A stretch of DNA of 37,790 bases from an uncultured Clostridium sp. (GTDB lineage: Bacteria > Bacillota > Clostridia > TANB77 > CAG-508). Positions 1 through 8,388 of this stretch are shown piece by piece; the first letter of the stretch is position 1, and every line of letters starts with the position of its first letter. The notes under the pieces are model-generated. The model searched no databases, had not been told where the DNA came from, and saw only the letters and a program-made list of their open reading frames with translations. The stretch covers positions 1 to 37,790 of the forward strand of contig URWN01000013.1 in the NCBI GenBank assembly GCA_900551615.1, in the 5' to 3' direction. A program made the translations under genes and the position numbers.

Positions 1-1
1 A

Positions 2-481
2 TTATCTATGATAAGTTTCACCATTTGAAATTTTAAAAGCTCTAAAAATTTGCTCTAGCAAAAATACTCTAATTAATTGATGAGGAAAAGTCATTTTAGA
101 AAAACAAATTTTTTGATTGGCTAAATTTAAAATTTCTCTATTCAAACCTAAAGAACCACCAATTACAAAAGTAATTTGGCTAGATTGCATAGAAATGTTT
201 TCAATATTTTTAGAAAATTCTTCAGAAGAAATTTCTTTTCCAGCTAAATCAAGGCAAATAATATAAGAATCTTTTTTAATATGATTTATCATATTAGTAC
301 ATTCTTTAGATTTTATATCATTTTCAAGATTTTGATTTAATTTATCAGGAATTTTTTCATCTGGAAGTTCCAAAATATTTAATTTACAATATTTTGAAAG
401 CCTTTTTGAGTATTCATCTATTGCATCTTTAAAAAATTTTTCTTTTATTTTACCAATACAAACTACATTTATTGTTAACAT
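2..481 (-). CDS. rlmH: 23S rRNA (pseudouridine1915-N3)-methyltransferase RlmH
   Basis: RlmH methylates N3 of pseudouridine 1915 in helix 69 of 23S rRNA, using S-adenosylmethionine, on assembled ribosomes. The 159-aa product has the usual length of this single-domain SPOUT methyltransferase. The SAM-binding knot loop is visible as FVIGGSLGLN around residues 105-114. The conserved C-terminal tail (LLEQIFRAFKI...GETYHR) matches the family ending that contacts the substrate. The gene is complete: the TAA stop lies at the window edge. It is the last gene of a minus-strand run spoIIR-murA-walJ-rlmH, 67 bases after walJ. Co-location of walJ and rlmH is common in Firmicutes. The identification is strong. 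Confidence 0.95.
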   Translation of the reverse strand: MLTINVVCIGKIKEKFFKDAIDEYSKRLSKYCKLNILELPDEKIPDKLNQNLENDIKSKECTNMINHIKKDSYIICLDLAGKEISSEEFSKNIENISMQSSQITFVIGGSLGLNREILNLANQKICFSKMTFPHQLIRVFLLEQIFRAFKISNGETYHR

Positions 482-548
482 ATATTTTTCCTTTCAAATA
501 TTAATGTAATGTCCGCTTTTGTTCTTGCAAATAATAAAAAATAAAAAC

Positions 549-1370
549 TTATACTAGAGTTTTGTTTTCAATATCATTTTCGAAGTTACAACGAGTTCCA
601 GGAATATCACGACTTGCAACACTTAACTTTAATGAATTTTCGTTATAATTACTATTAGAAATAATTTCATCAACAACTGTTTTATATGCGAGCTCTGGAA
701 AATTGCTTTCTTTACTTAGATGTCCAAGCATAGCTTGCTTAAGTCCAGATTGTAATAAGTGTGCAATAGTTTTTCCAGCAGTTTCATTAGGCAAGTGACC
801 ATTTGGACCTGCAATTCTAGATTTTAATATGTATGGATATCTAGAAAATTTTAAAACCTCAGGGTCATAGTTTGACTCTAATAATACAAAAATACTATCT
901 TCTAGATTTTTCAATATACCATTTGTCATATGTCCAATATCAGTTGCTATACTTATTTTTTTATTGTCCTTAAATATGTTAAAACCGCATGGATTTACCG
1001 CATCATGTGGTATTGCAAATGGCTTAATTTGCATATCCCCAATCTCAAATTTTTCTTCTATTCTAATATTTTTAATATTTTTTTCTGATATTTTTTCTTT
1101 TTGTTTAGGCATAGCATCTAAAGTTTTTTGATTTACATATACAGGTAAATCGAATTTTTTAGCAAATGTTCCTAAACCTTGAACATGGTCTGTATGTTCA
1201 TGAGTGATTAATATTCCATCAATAGAAGCAGGGTCAATATTAAGATTAGTCAATGCTGTTTCTATTTTTTTACTACTAACGCCTGCGTCAATTAATAATT
1301 TTGTATTTTCTGATTCTACTAATAAACTATTACCACTACTTCCACTGTATAAACTACAAAAATTAAACAT
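549..1370 (-). CDS. walJ: MBL-fold metallohydrolase, WalJ/YycJ family
   Basis: This is a metallo-beta-lactamase-fold hydrolase of 273 aa. The metal-binding motif THEHTDH lies at residues 56-62, and the N-terminal FCSLYSGSSGNS segment is characteristic of the YycJ/WalJ group. Further histidines that could complete the dinuclear metal site occur in IPHDAVNPCG and LGHLSKESN. In Bacillus the orthologue sits near the WalKR cell-wall regulon and has been linked to coordinating cell division with DNA replication; its substrate is not settled. Here it lies between murA (30 bases upstream) and rlmH, so an operon is likely. The family assignment is firm and the precise role is inferred from orthology. 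Confidence 0.88.
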   Translation of the reverse strand: MFNFCSLYSGSSGNSLLVESENTKLLIDAGVSSKKIETALTNLNIDPASIDGILITHEHTDHVQGLGTFAKKFDLPVYVNQKTLDAMPKQKEKISEKNIKNIRIEEKFEIGDMQIKPFAIPHDAVNPCGFNIFKDNKKISIATDIGHMTNGILKNLEDSIFVLLESNYDPEVLKFSRYPYILKSRIAGPNGHLPNETAGKTIAHLLQSGLKQAMLGHLSKESNFPELAYKTVVDEIISNSNYNENSLKLSVASRDIPGTRCNFENDIENKTLV

Positions 1371-1400
1371 AATGTATTCTTCCTTTGATTCTTTTGCTTT

Positions 1401-2660
1401 TTATTCAGATACTCTTTGAATGTTTGCACCTATTTTTCTGAATTTCTCTTCAATATTTTCGTATCCCCTATCAATATGTGATAGATTATAAACTTCAGTA
1501 ACACCATTTGCAGAAATACCAGCAACAATTAAAGCTGCACCTGCACGTAAATCTGTTGAATATACAGGAGCCCCAAATAATTCATCTACACCTTCAAATA
1601 CAGCAGACTTTCCTTGAGCTGTTATTTTAGCCCCCATTTTATTTAGTTCAGCTGTATATTGAAATCTAGATTCCCATATACTTTCATTTATAATACTTGT
1701 ACCATTTGCAGTTGATAAAACAACACCCATTTGAGGTTGTAAATCTGTTGGAAAACCAGGATATGGTAATGTTTTAATAGTTGCTTTGTTAGGTCTTTTA
1801 CTATACCAAACTCTAATACTATCTCCATTGTCTTCAACATTTCCGCCAATTTCAAGTATTTTAGCAGTTAATGGTTCTAAGTGTTTTGTTATACAATTTT
1901 TTATAAGTAAATCACCCTTAGAAGCCATAGCAGCTAACATAAATGTTCCTGCTTCTATTTGGTCTGGAACTACAGAATATGTAGCATTTCCATGTAATTT
2001 TTCAACACCATTTATTTTTATAACATCTGTTCCAGCACCCCTAATATCGGCACCCATAGTATTTAAAAAGTTTGCAACATCAACAATGTGAGGCTCTTTA
2101 GCAGCATTATCTATTGTAGTAGTTCCTTTGGCTAAAACACTTGCTAACATTACATTTATAGTTGCTCCAACTGAAACAACATCCATATATATATGAGCTC
2201 CTTTTAGACAATTTGCTTTTGCAGATATTGTACCTTTTCCAATTTCAACATTAGCTCCTAATAATTCAAAACCTTTTATATGTTGATCAATAGGTCTTGC
2301 ACCTAAGTTACAACCACCAGGCATACCAACTTCAATTTCTCCAGTTCTACCAAGCATTGCACCTATTAAATAATAAGAAGCTCTAAATTTGCTTGTTAAA
2401 TCTAAAGGTGCTTGTGTTGTAGTTATATTTCTTGTATCTATTGTTAATTCATTTTTATTATTCCATGTTATTTTAGCACCCATTTTCTCTAAAATAGTGC
2501 ATAAGATTTGGACATCACTTATGTTTGGAATATTGTTTATAGTACAAATTCCATTTATTAATAAAGTAGCCGGTAGTATAGCTACTGCCGCATTTTTTGC
2601 TCCGCTTATTTCTACTTCACCTTTTAAAGGTGTTGGTCCTGTTATTACTAATTTTTCCAA
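1401..2660 (-). CDS. murA: UDP-N-acetylglucosamine 1-carboxyvinyltransferase MurA
   Basis: MurA transfers enolpyruvate from PEP to UDP-GlcNAc, the first committed step of peptidoglycan synthesis in the cytoplasm. The N-terminal ISGAKNAA motif carries the conserved Lys22-Asn23 pair. The catalytic loop GMPGGCNLGARP holds Cys117, the residue attacked by fosfomycin in the family. Repeated inside-out alpha/beta units run to the C-terminus (GYENIEEKFRKIGA). I chose the TTG start at 2660-2658, which follows an AGGGGG ribosome binding site on the minus strand and gives 419 aa, the family's usual length. The upstream ATG would add 21 residues unlike the family. It follows spoIIR by 73 bases. Confidence 0.95.
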   Translation of the reverse strand: MEKLVITGPTPLKGEVEISGAKNAAVAILPATLLINGICTINNIPNISDVQILCTILEKMGAKITWNNKNELTIDTRNITTTQAPLDLTSKFRASYYLIGAMLGRTGEIEVGMPGGCNLGARPIDQHIKGFELLGANVEIGKGTISAKANCLKGAHIYMDVVSVGATINVMLASVLAKGTTTIDNAAKEPHIVDVANFLNTMGADIRGAGTDVIKINGVEKLHGNATYSVVPDQIEAGTFMLAAMASKGDLLIKNCITKHLEPLTAKILEIGGNVEDNGDSIRVWYSKRPNKATIKTLPYPGFPTDLQPQMGVVLSTANGTSIINESIWESRFQYTAELNKMGAKITAQGKSAVFEGVDELFGAPVYSTDLRAGAALIVAGISANGVTEVYNLSHIDRGYENIEEKFRKIGANIQRVSE

Positions 2661-2733
2661 ATTAATTCCCCCTGAATATAAATTGTCTGCATAAAATATA
2701 CCATAAAGAGTGAAGTATTGCAATAGCTTAAAA

Positions 2734-3399
2734 TTAATTTTTAGCTGTTAATAATCCATTATTAGTAAAGAATTCAATCAATTTAAATTTAAACTTAATT
2801 TCTGAATTTGAGTTATCTGAAATTATTGAATATTCTTCATCTGATAATACATTTTGAAGTTCTTCTTTAGACTCTTCAGGGACAATTCCAGAAGATACAT
2901 CAACAAAGCAAAGAGAAGGGAACATTACACACCACCAATTTCTTCCTTCAGCTTTTCCAATTTCAACTCTTAAAGCATCGTAAAATCCAGCTGGAAGAGA
3001 AATATCACCATAATTTTTGGTAGGAAATTCGAAATTACCAATATTTATTTTTACATCATATGAATAACCTTCACTTTTAATAGTATCTAAAGCAACTTGC
3101 CTAAATTCTTCTTGGTGTAGAGTAACTAAATTGATAGCCTCTTCTTTAGTTGAACAATTAGAACAAATGTCATTCATATAATTTAATAAATTATCTCTAA
3201 CTTTATATTTTAATGCTTGATCTTCATCACTGTTGCTATTTGCAATTACATGCAATCTGAAAACACTGTTACTTATATCTGTTGAAACAGCTTGTACATA
3301 GGAAAATGCACATAAAGTAGTATATATAAATAATAGGAAAAGTAGAGTTAGTATAATTCCTATTTTGGAATTTTTTTTGCTCTTTAAAAAATTTTTCAT
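2734..3399 (-). CDS. spoIIR: Stage II sporulation protein R
   Basis: SpoIIR is the secreted forespore signal that triggers SpoIIGA to process pro-sigma-E in the mother cell. The 221-aa product has an N-terminal membrane or signal segment (residues about 15-36). The family core follows: FRLHVIANSNSDEDQALK near residues 48-65, LPAGFYDALRVEIG, and the cysteine-bearing NWWCVMFPSLCF block. The length fits the family. A GGAGGT ribosome binding site precedes the ATG. It is the first gene of the minus-strand group and faces away from the plus-strand gene at 3698. A possible sigma-F-type promoter upstream is listed separately. Its presence is good evidence that the organism sporulates. Confidence 0.93.
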   Translation of the reverse strand: MKNFLKSKKNSKIGIILTLLFLLFIYTTLCAFSYVQAVSTDISNSVFRLHVIANSNSDEDQALKYKVRDNLLNYMNDICSNCSTKEEAINLVTLHQEEFRQVALDTIKSEGYSYDVKINIGNFEFPTKNYGDISLPAGFYDALRVEIGKAEGRNWWCVMFPSLCFVDVSSGIVPEESKEELQNVLSDEEYSIISDNSNSEIKFKFKLIEFFTNNGLLTAKN

Positions 3400-3443
3400 G
3401 TGTTACCTCCAATAAACTTTTTTGTAAAATATTCTTTAAATTA

Positions 3444-3471
3444 ATTATTTACATTTAATATAAATTTATAC
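3444..3471 (-). promoter_or_regulatory. Possible forespore (sigma-F-like) promoter of spoIIR
   Basis: On the minus strand a GTATA box (3471-3467) is followed, after 13 bases, by TGTAAATAAT (3453-3444). This loosely resembles the sigma-F/sigma-G pattern of a GYATA box and an A-rich -10. spoIIR is a sigma-F gene in Bacillus. The spacing is a little short and the region is AT-rich, so confidence is low. Confidence 0.25.
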
Positions 3472-3557
3472 ATTTTTTGAAATTTTAATAGTATGATTCT
3501 TTTTTAATTCAAAAGTACTAAAATCCACAAGTCTAATTTGAATTATAAAACAAAATT

Positions 3558-3598
3558 TGAAATATAATTGAAATATTTCTGAAATATTTTTGAAATAT
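3558..3598 (+). repeat. Four TGAAATAT repeats at exact 11-bp spacing
   Basis: The octamer TGAAATAT begins at 3558, 3569, 3580 and 3591, a strict 11-bp period close to one helical turn. The array ends two bases before a consensus -35 box. It could be a stack of activator sites on one DNA face or an intrinsically bent UP-like element. No regulator is identified. Confidence 0.7.
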
Positions 3599-3600
3599 TA

Positions 3601-3635
3601 TTGACATGCAAAAAAATAAATGGTAAAATTTACCA
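3601..3635 (+). promoter_or_regulatory. Sigma-A promoter with overlapping palindromic operator
   Basis: TTGACA (3601-3606), a 17-base spacer and TAAAAT (3624-3629), with TG of an extended -10 at 3621-3622. The -10 lies inside a perfect 7-1-7 palindrome, TGGTAAAATTTACCA (3621-3635), a good repressor operator candidate. It drives the gene at 3698. Confidence 0.7.
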
Positions 3636-3697
3636 GTACTCAAAAGTAAGACTATTCTAAAGAAAAAACTTTAAAAATTGAAAGGGTTGATATTCTT

Positions 3698-4168
3698 ATG
3701 ATAAAAGAAAACAAAAGAGAAGAAAAATTATGCTTGTTTTTTGCAAGTGATTATCATTTTGAAATGATAAGTTTACCTTATATTAATGAAAGTTTAAAAG
3801 AAAATAAAAATGTAATAATAATGACAGAAAATAATTTAGATAGTAGTGTAGATAAAGTTTTATCAAATGTAAATTTGGCTAAAGAAGAAAAAGATAGAAT
3901 AACAAAAATTGATTGGAAAAATGACAACTTAAATAAATTTAAAGAAGTAAAAAAAGCTAGCAAAGATGGAAAAGATACATTAATTTTTGTAAAAGGAAAA
4001 GAAAATTATATAGAAAATATGAATAGAAATATAGAAAATTGGATAGATATAAATGAAGTAAAAGTTGTAGACTGCTACGATATTAATGAGATTAAGGATG
4101 ATGTTAGTAATATAGCAAAAAAATATAATGGAATTTTATCTACATCAGGTGTAGAAAAATTATTGTAG
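3698..4168 (+). CDS. Unrecognised 156-aa soluble protein
   Basis: I do not recognise this protein with certainty. It has no signal peptide or membrane segment and is rich in Lys, Asn and Glu. The start LCLFFASDYHFEMISLPYINE, followed by a NKNVIIMTE strand, suggests an alternating alpha/beta fold. The layout is loosely like the DcmR/MEDS sensory domains, whose first strand precedes a helix ending in P-[FY]-[IV]. I offer that only as a weak resemblance. An AAAGGG ribosome binding site lies about 9 bases before the ATG. The gene is monocistronic, between a strong, apparently operator-controlled promoter (3601-3635) and a long hairpin with a T-tract (4208-4287). Such elaborate upstream control suggests a regulated or condition-specific role. 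Confidence 0.7.
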   Translation: MIKENKREEKLCLFFASDYHFEMISLPYINESLKENKNVIIMTENNLDSSVDKVLSNVNLAKEEKDRITKIDWKNDNLNKFKEVKKASKDGKDTLIFVKGKENYIENMNRNIENWIDINEVKVVDCYDINEIKDDVSNIAKKYNGILSTSGVEKLL

Positions 4169-4190
4169 TAATCATAAAAGGTATAAGTAG

Positions 4191-4297
4191 GTTACAATTC
4201 AGTAAAAATAATATCTGTAATACCTGAGTATGATAGTTTGAATTTGTAAAACTATCATACTCGAGTATTACAGACGTTATTTTTTTTGAATTCAAAC
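4191..4297. repeat. Long inverted-repeat element / terminator
   Basis: Near-perfect arms (core 4208-4240 against about 4250-4284) close on a 9-base loop, and eight T's follow. It probably terminates the 3698 gene. Imperfect pairing extends out to 4191 and 4297. The left end begins GTTACAATTCA, matching 11 bases of the terminal repeat of the miniature elements near 32-33 kb. Its core arm is also closely similar to the arm of the element at 17082-17264. No target duplication is visible. Confidence 0.7.
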
Positions 4298-4408
4298 ATA
4301 AACATAAAAAATTTTAGCAAAATACTTGATAAAATTGAATAAATAGTATAAAGTATAAAGTACATAAAAAAATGTAGTATTAAAAATACTATCGAAAGGA
4401 TGAAAAAT

Positions 4409-5659
4409 ATGGATAATACATTAGAAGAAGCAAAAGCTATATTAAAAAAGTATAATCAAGAACACCTATTAAATGGGTATGAAAAATTAGAAGAAAAAAA
4501 ACAAAAACAATTATTAAACCAAATAATGAATATAGACTTTGAACTAATCAAAAGTTTATATGACAACACAAAAAAAGAAAACTCAACAAACGATGATAAA
4601 ATAGAACCAATGGAATACTTAGACAAGTATAAATTAAATGATAAATATAAATATTATGAAAATATAGGAAAACAAGCAATAAAAGAAGGAAAACTAGCAG
4701 CAGTTACAATGGCTGGTGGACAAGGAACAAGACTTGGACATAGTGGACCAAAAGGAACATATGACATTGGATTAGATTCACACAAATCATTATTTGAATT
4801 ATTATGTGACTATCTAAAAGAAGAAGGAAAAAAATATGGTGTTACAATACCATGGTTTATAATGACAAGTAGAGAAAACAACAAAGAAACAGTAGAATTC
4901 TTTGAAAAAAATAAATTCTTTGGATATCAAAAAGATAAAAACATATTTTTCTTTATTCAAGGTGAACTACCAATGGTAGACACAGAAGGAAAAATATTAA
5001 TAGGCGAAGATGGCCTAATCAAACAAGCAGCAGATGGACATGGTGGAATATATGAATCACTTGTAAAAAACGGAATGACAGAAAAAATGAAACAATTAGG
5101 AATTGAATGGGTATTTATAGGTGGAGTAGATAACTGTCTTGTAAAAATGGTTGATCCAGTATTAATGGGTATTGCAATTGACAAAGGAGTTACAGTTGCA
5201 TGTAAATCAATAGTTAAAGCAAATCCACATGAAAAAGTAGGTGTATTCTGCAAAAGAAATGGAAAACCAGGTGTTATAGAATATTCTGAAATAACAGATG
5301 AAATGGCAGAAGCAGTAGATGAAAACGGAGAACTTTTATATGGTGAATCACATATACTTTGTAATTTATTTAATATAAAAGCAGTAGAAAGAATGGGAGT
5401 AACACCATTACCTTATCATAGTGCTTATAAAAAAGCTAAATTTATTGATAAAGATGGTAATTTAGTAGTTCCAGACTCTCCAAATGCATATAAATTTGAA
5501 GCATTTTTATTTGATGCTTTTGGTGAAGTTGATGATATGGCAATTCTTAGAGTAAAGAGAGAAGAAGAATTTGCGCCTGTTAAAAATGCAGATAGTGCTG
5601 GAGTTGATTGTCCAAGTACAGCAAGAAAATTATATGAAGATTTTCATCATTTGAAATAA
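4409..5659 (+). CDS. UDP-sugar pyrophosphorylase (UAP/AGX1-like UDPGP family)
   Basis: This enzyme joins UTP and a hexose-1-phosphate to give a UDP-sugar plus pyrophosphate. The nucleotide-binding signature AGGQGTRLGHSGPKGT begins near residue 102. Other family blocks are the uridine-contacting FIQGELPMV, GHGGIYESL, GGVDNCLVKMVDP, and HEKVGVFCKRNGKPGVIEYSE. These resemble the eukaryotic-type UDP-HexNAc pyrophosphorylase branch more than GalU, so the sugar (GlcNAc, GalNAc or Glc) is unresolved. The downstream phosphoglucomutase favours a glucose or shared hexose route. I chose the ATG at 4409, 8 bases after GAAAGGA, because the in-frame ATG at 4400 overlaps that site. The product has 416 aa. 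It probably feeds cell-surface glycan or glycolipid synthesis. Confidence 0.87.
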   Translation: MDNTLEEAKAILKKYNQEHLLNGYEKLEEKKQKQLLNQIMNIDFELIKSLYDNTKKENSTNDDKIEPMEYLDKYKLNDKYKYYENIGKQAIKEGKLAAVTMAGGQGTRLGHSGPKGTYDIGLDSHKSLFELLCDYLKEEGKKYGVTIPWFIMTSRENNKETVEFFEKNKFFGYQKDKNIFFFIQGELPMVDTEGKILIGEDGLIKQAADGHGGIYESLVKNGMTEKMKQLGIEWVFIGGVDNCLVKMVDPVLMGIAIDKGVTVACKSIVKANPHEKVGVFCKRNGKPGVIEYSEITDEMAEAVDENGELLYGESHILCNLFNIKAVERMGVTPLPYHSAYKKAKFIDKDGNLVVPDSPNAYKFEAFLFDAFGEVDDMAILRVKREEEFAPVKNADSAGVDCPSTARKLYEDFHHLK

Positions 5660-5676
5660 AATTTTAGTGTCAAAAG

Positions 5677-5746
5677 TTGTCAAAAGGGACGCCCCTTTTT
5701 GACAAGAGAAAGAATTGTTGTCAAAAAAGGGCGTCCCTTTTGACAA
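5677..5746. repeat. Pair of inverted GGGACG hairpins between UDP-sugar and PGM genes
   Basis: Two 29-base units (5677-5705 and 5718-5746) are inverted copies of each other. Each is also nearly self-complementary, built as TTGTCAAAAGGG, a short centre, then CCCTTTT(T)GACAA. The pair could fold as one long stem or two short ones. It lies between two genes of one pathway and may partly terminate or stabilise the transcript. The same GGGACG core recurs at 7500-7544 and 21341-21373. Confidence 0.8.
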
Positions 5747-5764
5747 GAAGAAAGGATTGATAAA

Positions 5765-7501
5765 ATGAAAAAATATTTAGAAGAATATCAAAAATGGTGC
5801 GAAAGTCCAGACTTTGACGAAGAAACAAAAAAAGAATTATTAGAAATAAAAGATGATGAAAAAGAAATCGAAGACAGATTTTATAAAGAATTAGAATTTG
5901 GAACAGCAGGACTACGTGGAGTTATAGGTGCTGGAACAAATAGAATGAATAAATACACAGTAGGGAAAGCAACACAAGGACTAGCAAATTATATTATTGA
6001 ACAAGGAACACAAGATAAAGGTGTTGCAATAAGTTATGACTCAAGAAAAATGTCAAAAGAATTCAGTATGCAAACAGCATTAATTTTAAATGCAAATGGA
6101 ATAAAAACATATTTATTTGAAAACTTAAGACCAGTTCCAGAACTATCATTTGCAGTAAGAGAACTAAAATGTACAGCAGGAGTTATGATTACAGCAAGTC
6201 ATAATCCACCAAAATACAATGGATATAAAGTTTACTGGGATGATGGAGCACAAATAGTTGCACCAAGAGACAAAGACATAATAGCAAAAGTAAGAGCAGT
6301 TGCAGAATATAGTGAAATAAAAGAAATATCAAGAGAAGAAGCAACAGAAAAGGGATTATTCAATATAGTTGGAACAGAAATGGATGACAAATATATAAAT
6401 ACATTAAAAGCATTAATATTAAATCCTGAAATTGTAAAAGAACAAGGAAAAAGTTTAAAAGTTGTTTATACACCATTACATGGAACAGGAAACACAGTAG
6501 CAGAAAGACTTTTAAAAGAAATAGGAATACAAAACTTATATGTAGTTCCAGAACAAAAAGATCCAGATGGTAACTTCCCAACAGTAGATTATCCAAATCC
6601 AGAAGACAAAAAGGCATTTAAATTAGCATTAGAATTAGCAAAAAAAGTAGATGCAGATGTAGTTCTAGCAACAGATCCAGATGCAGATAGATTAGGAATA
6701 TATGCAAAAGACTCAAAAACAGGTGAATATATGACATATACAGGAAATATGTCAGCATTATTAATAGCAGAATACAGAATTTCACAAATGCAAGAAAAAG
6801 GAATATTACCAGACAATGGAATGATGATTACAACAGTAGTTTCTTCTAATCTAACAAGAGCTATAGCAAAAAATTATGGACTAGAATGTATAGAAGTTTT
6901 AACAGGATTTAAAAATATAGGTGCTATTATGAAAAAAGAAGAAGAAAAAACAAACGGAAAAAAATATGTATTCGGTTTTGAAGAAAGTTATGGTTGCCTA
7001 ATTGGAGACTATGCAAGAGACAAAGACGGAATAGCAGCAGTAATGGCATTATGCGAAGCAGCATGTTATTATAAATCAAAAGGTGAAACTCTATGGGATC
7101 AAATGAATAATATCTATAAAAAATATGGATATTATGAAGAAACACAAGTATCAATAGTATTAGAAGGTGCTGAAGGTGCTGAAAAAATACAAGAAATGAT
7201 GACAGATATGAGAAATACTCCAGTAGAAAAAATAGGAGATTATAAAGTATTAATGTTTGAAGACATAGATAGAGACTACGTAAAAGATATGGTAACAGGA
7301 GAAGAAAGAACAACAGGTCTTCCAAAATCAAATGTTTTATATTATGAACTTGAAGACAATAACTGGTGTTGTGTTAGACCTTCTGGAACAGAACCTAAAA
7401 TTAAATTATATATGGGTGTTAAAGGTGCTTCAAAAGAAGAAAGCAATAAAAAACTAGAAGATTTAAAAAATGCAATGGTAAAATTAGTTAAAAAAGATTA
7501 G
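5765..7501 (+). CDS. Phosphoglucomutase (alpha-D-phosphohexomutase superfamily)
   Basis: This enzyme interconverts glucose-6-phosphate and glucose-1-phosphate through a phosphoserine intermediate. Family landmarks are in order: FGTAGLRG near residue 40, the active-site loop TASHNPPKYNGYK with catalytic Ser145, the metal-binding DPDADRLG with Asp304/306/308, the sugar-binding GFEESYG, and the phosphate-binding loop RPSGTEPKIKLY from Arg538. The length of 578 aa matches Firmicute PgcA-type enzymes. A GAAAGGATTG ribosome binding site precedes the ATG. It follows the UDP-sugar pyrophosphorylase on the same strand, with paired hairpins between them, so together they form a short UDP-sugar supply pathway. 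Activity on mannose phosphates cannot be excluded. It ends inside a two-way terminator shared with the opposing ttcA-like gene. Confidence 0.93.
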   Translation: MKKYLEEYQKWCESPDFDEETKKELLEIKDDEKEIEDRFYKELEFGTAGLRGVIGAGTNRMNKYTVGKATQGLANYIIEQGTQDKGVAISYDSRKMSKEFSMQTALILNANGIKTYLFENLRPVPELSFAVRELKCTAGVMITASHNPPKYNGYKVYWDDGAQIVAPRDKDIIAKVRAVAEYSEIKEISREEATEKGLFNIVGTEMDDKYINTLKALILNPEIVKEQGKSLKVVYTPLHGTGNTVAERLLKEIGIQNLYVVPEQKDPDGNFPTVDYPNPEDKKAFKLALELAKKVDADVVLATDPDADRLGIYAKDSKTGEYMTYTGNMSALLIAEYRISQMQEKGILPDNGMMITTVVSSNLTRAIAKNYGLECIEVLTGFKNIGAIMKKEEEKTNGKKYVFGFEESYGCLIGDYARDKDGIAAVMALCEAACYYKSKGETLWDQMNNIYKKYGYYEETQVSIVLEGAEGAEKIQEMMTDMRNTPVEKIGDYKVLMFEDIDRDYVKDMVTGEERTTGLPKSNVLYYELEDNNWCCVRPSGTEPKIKLYMGVKGASKEESNKKLEDLKNAMVKLVKKD

Positions 7502-7544
7502 AGATTAAGGGACGAAAATCTGTCCCTCAATCTCTATTTTTTTT
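7500..7544. terminator. Bidirectional terminator between PGM and ttcA-like gene
   Basis: Arms AGAGATT-AAGGGAC (from 7500) and GTCCCTC-AATCTCT (to 7535) are followed by T8 on the plus strand. The stem overlaps the stop codons of both converging genes (TAG at 7499-7501, TGA at 7529-7527 on the minus strand). It belongs to the GGGAC hairpin family of this window. Confidence 0.85.
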
Positions 7545-8243
7545 CCAATCAGGTAAATTTCTTTTAATAGCTCCAAACAAATTAGCCCTAACCATAGGAA
7601 TCTCCTTTTTAAGAGAAAAAAGCATTTGTTTCATATCTTCTCTTTTAGAAGTACCATCCATAGGACACACCTTAGGCATAACCAGCAAATTATTTTTCTT
7701 AATAAACCTTTTAGTTTCCTTTTCAGGAGTATATATAAGTGGTCTAATTAAAGTAATACCAGACCTATCCATAAAACTAACAGGCGAAAAAGTACCAATA
7801 CTTCCAGTATAAAGCAAATTAAGTAAAAAAGTTTCTAAAACATCATCTTCATTATGACCTAAAGCAATCTTATTACAGTCCTCTCGTCTAGCTATTGAAT
7901 TAATAGCACCCCTTCTTAAATTAGCACATAAAGAACATGGATTTTTTTCTTTTCTAATTTCAAAAACAATTTCTTGTGCATGACTATTTTCAATAAATAA
8001 AGGAATTTCTAATTTGTCACATATATTTTGTAAAAGCTTAGTATCGAAAAATTCAAATCCAGGGTTTATACTTATTGCAATTATGTCAAATTTTTTAGGG
8101 TAAAATCTCTGTAATGCCTTAAACGCATGTAACATAGTTATTGAATCTTTTCCGCCAGAAAGACAAATTGCAATTTTATCATTTTCTTCTATCATATTAT
8201 AATCTTCTATTGCTTTTCGCATATAACTTAAAATTCTTTGCAT
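7527..8243 (-). CDS. TtcA-like tRNA 2-thiolation ATPase (PP-loop)
   Basis: Members of this PP-loop ATPase group adenylate a tRNA base and replace oxygen with sulfur; TtcA makes 2-thiocytidine 32. The ATP-binding SGGKDS motif lies at residues 29-34. CSLCANLRRG gives a CxxC pair, a further Cys occurs in the VCPMDGTSKREDM segment, and GHNEDDVLETFLLNL is the conserved helix. The cysteines fit a [4Fe-4S] cluster as in TtcA. I chose the ATG at 8243, 5 bases after a GGAGG site, giving 238 aa; the upstream ATG at 8255 has no ribosome site. The gene is monocistronic and shares its terminator with the PGM gene. The exact tRNA position modified is inferred from the family. Confidence 0.85.
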   Translation of the reverse strand: MQRILSYMRKAIEDYNMIEENDKIAICLSGGKDSITMLHAFKALQRFYPKKFDIIAISINPGFEFFDTKLLQNICDKLEIPLFIENSHAQEIVFEIRKEKNPCSLCANLRRGAINSIARREDCNKIALGHNEDDVLETFLLNLLYTGSIGTFSPVSFMDRSGITLIRPLIYTPEKETKRFIKKNNLLVMPKVCPMDGTSKREDMKQMLFSLKKEIPMVRANLFGAIKRNLPDWKKNRD

Positions 8244-8314
8244 ATTAACCTCCATATTAAAATTATAACATATTCTGTCAATCTATTATAGTATTAATTT
8301 TAAAAAATTCTTAT

Positions 8315-8331
8315 TTTGAAACAGTTTCAAA
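8315..8331. promoter_or_regulatory. Palindromic operator candidate upstream of the giant gene
   Basis: TTTGAAACAGTTTCAAA is a perfect 8-1-8 palindrome about 32 bases upstream of a TATAAT box (8363-8368). The position suits a regulator of the surface-protein gene. The regulator is not identifiable. Confidence 0.5.
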
Positions 8332-8388
8332 CAATAAATAACATATTGTAACAAAAATGTAATATAATCTTAATTTAAATACTAAAAA

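Noticed and set aside
2661..2723. N-terminal extension of MurA from the upstream ATG
   Set aside because: The 21 extra residues are not family-like, and a TTG after AGGGGG gives the standard 419-aa enzyme.
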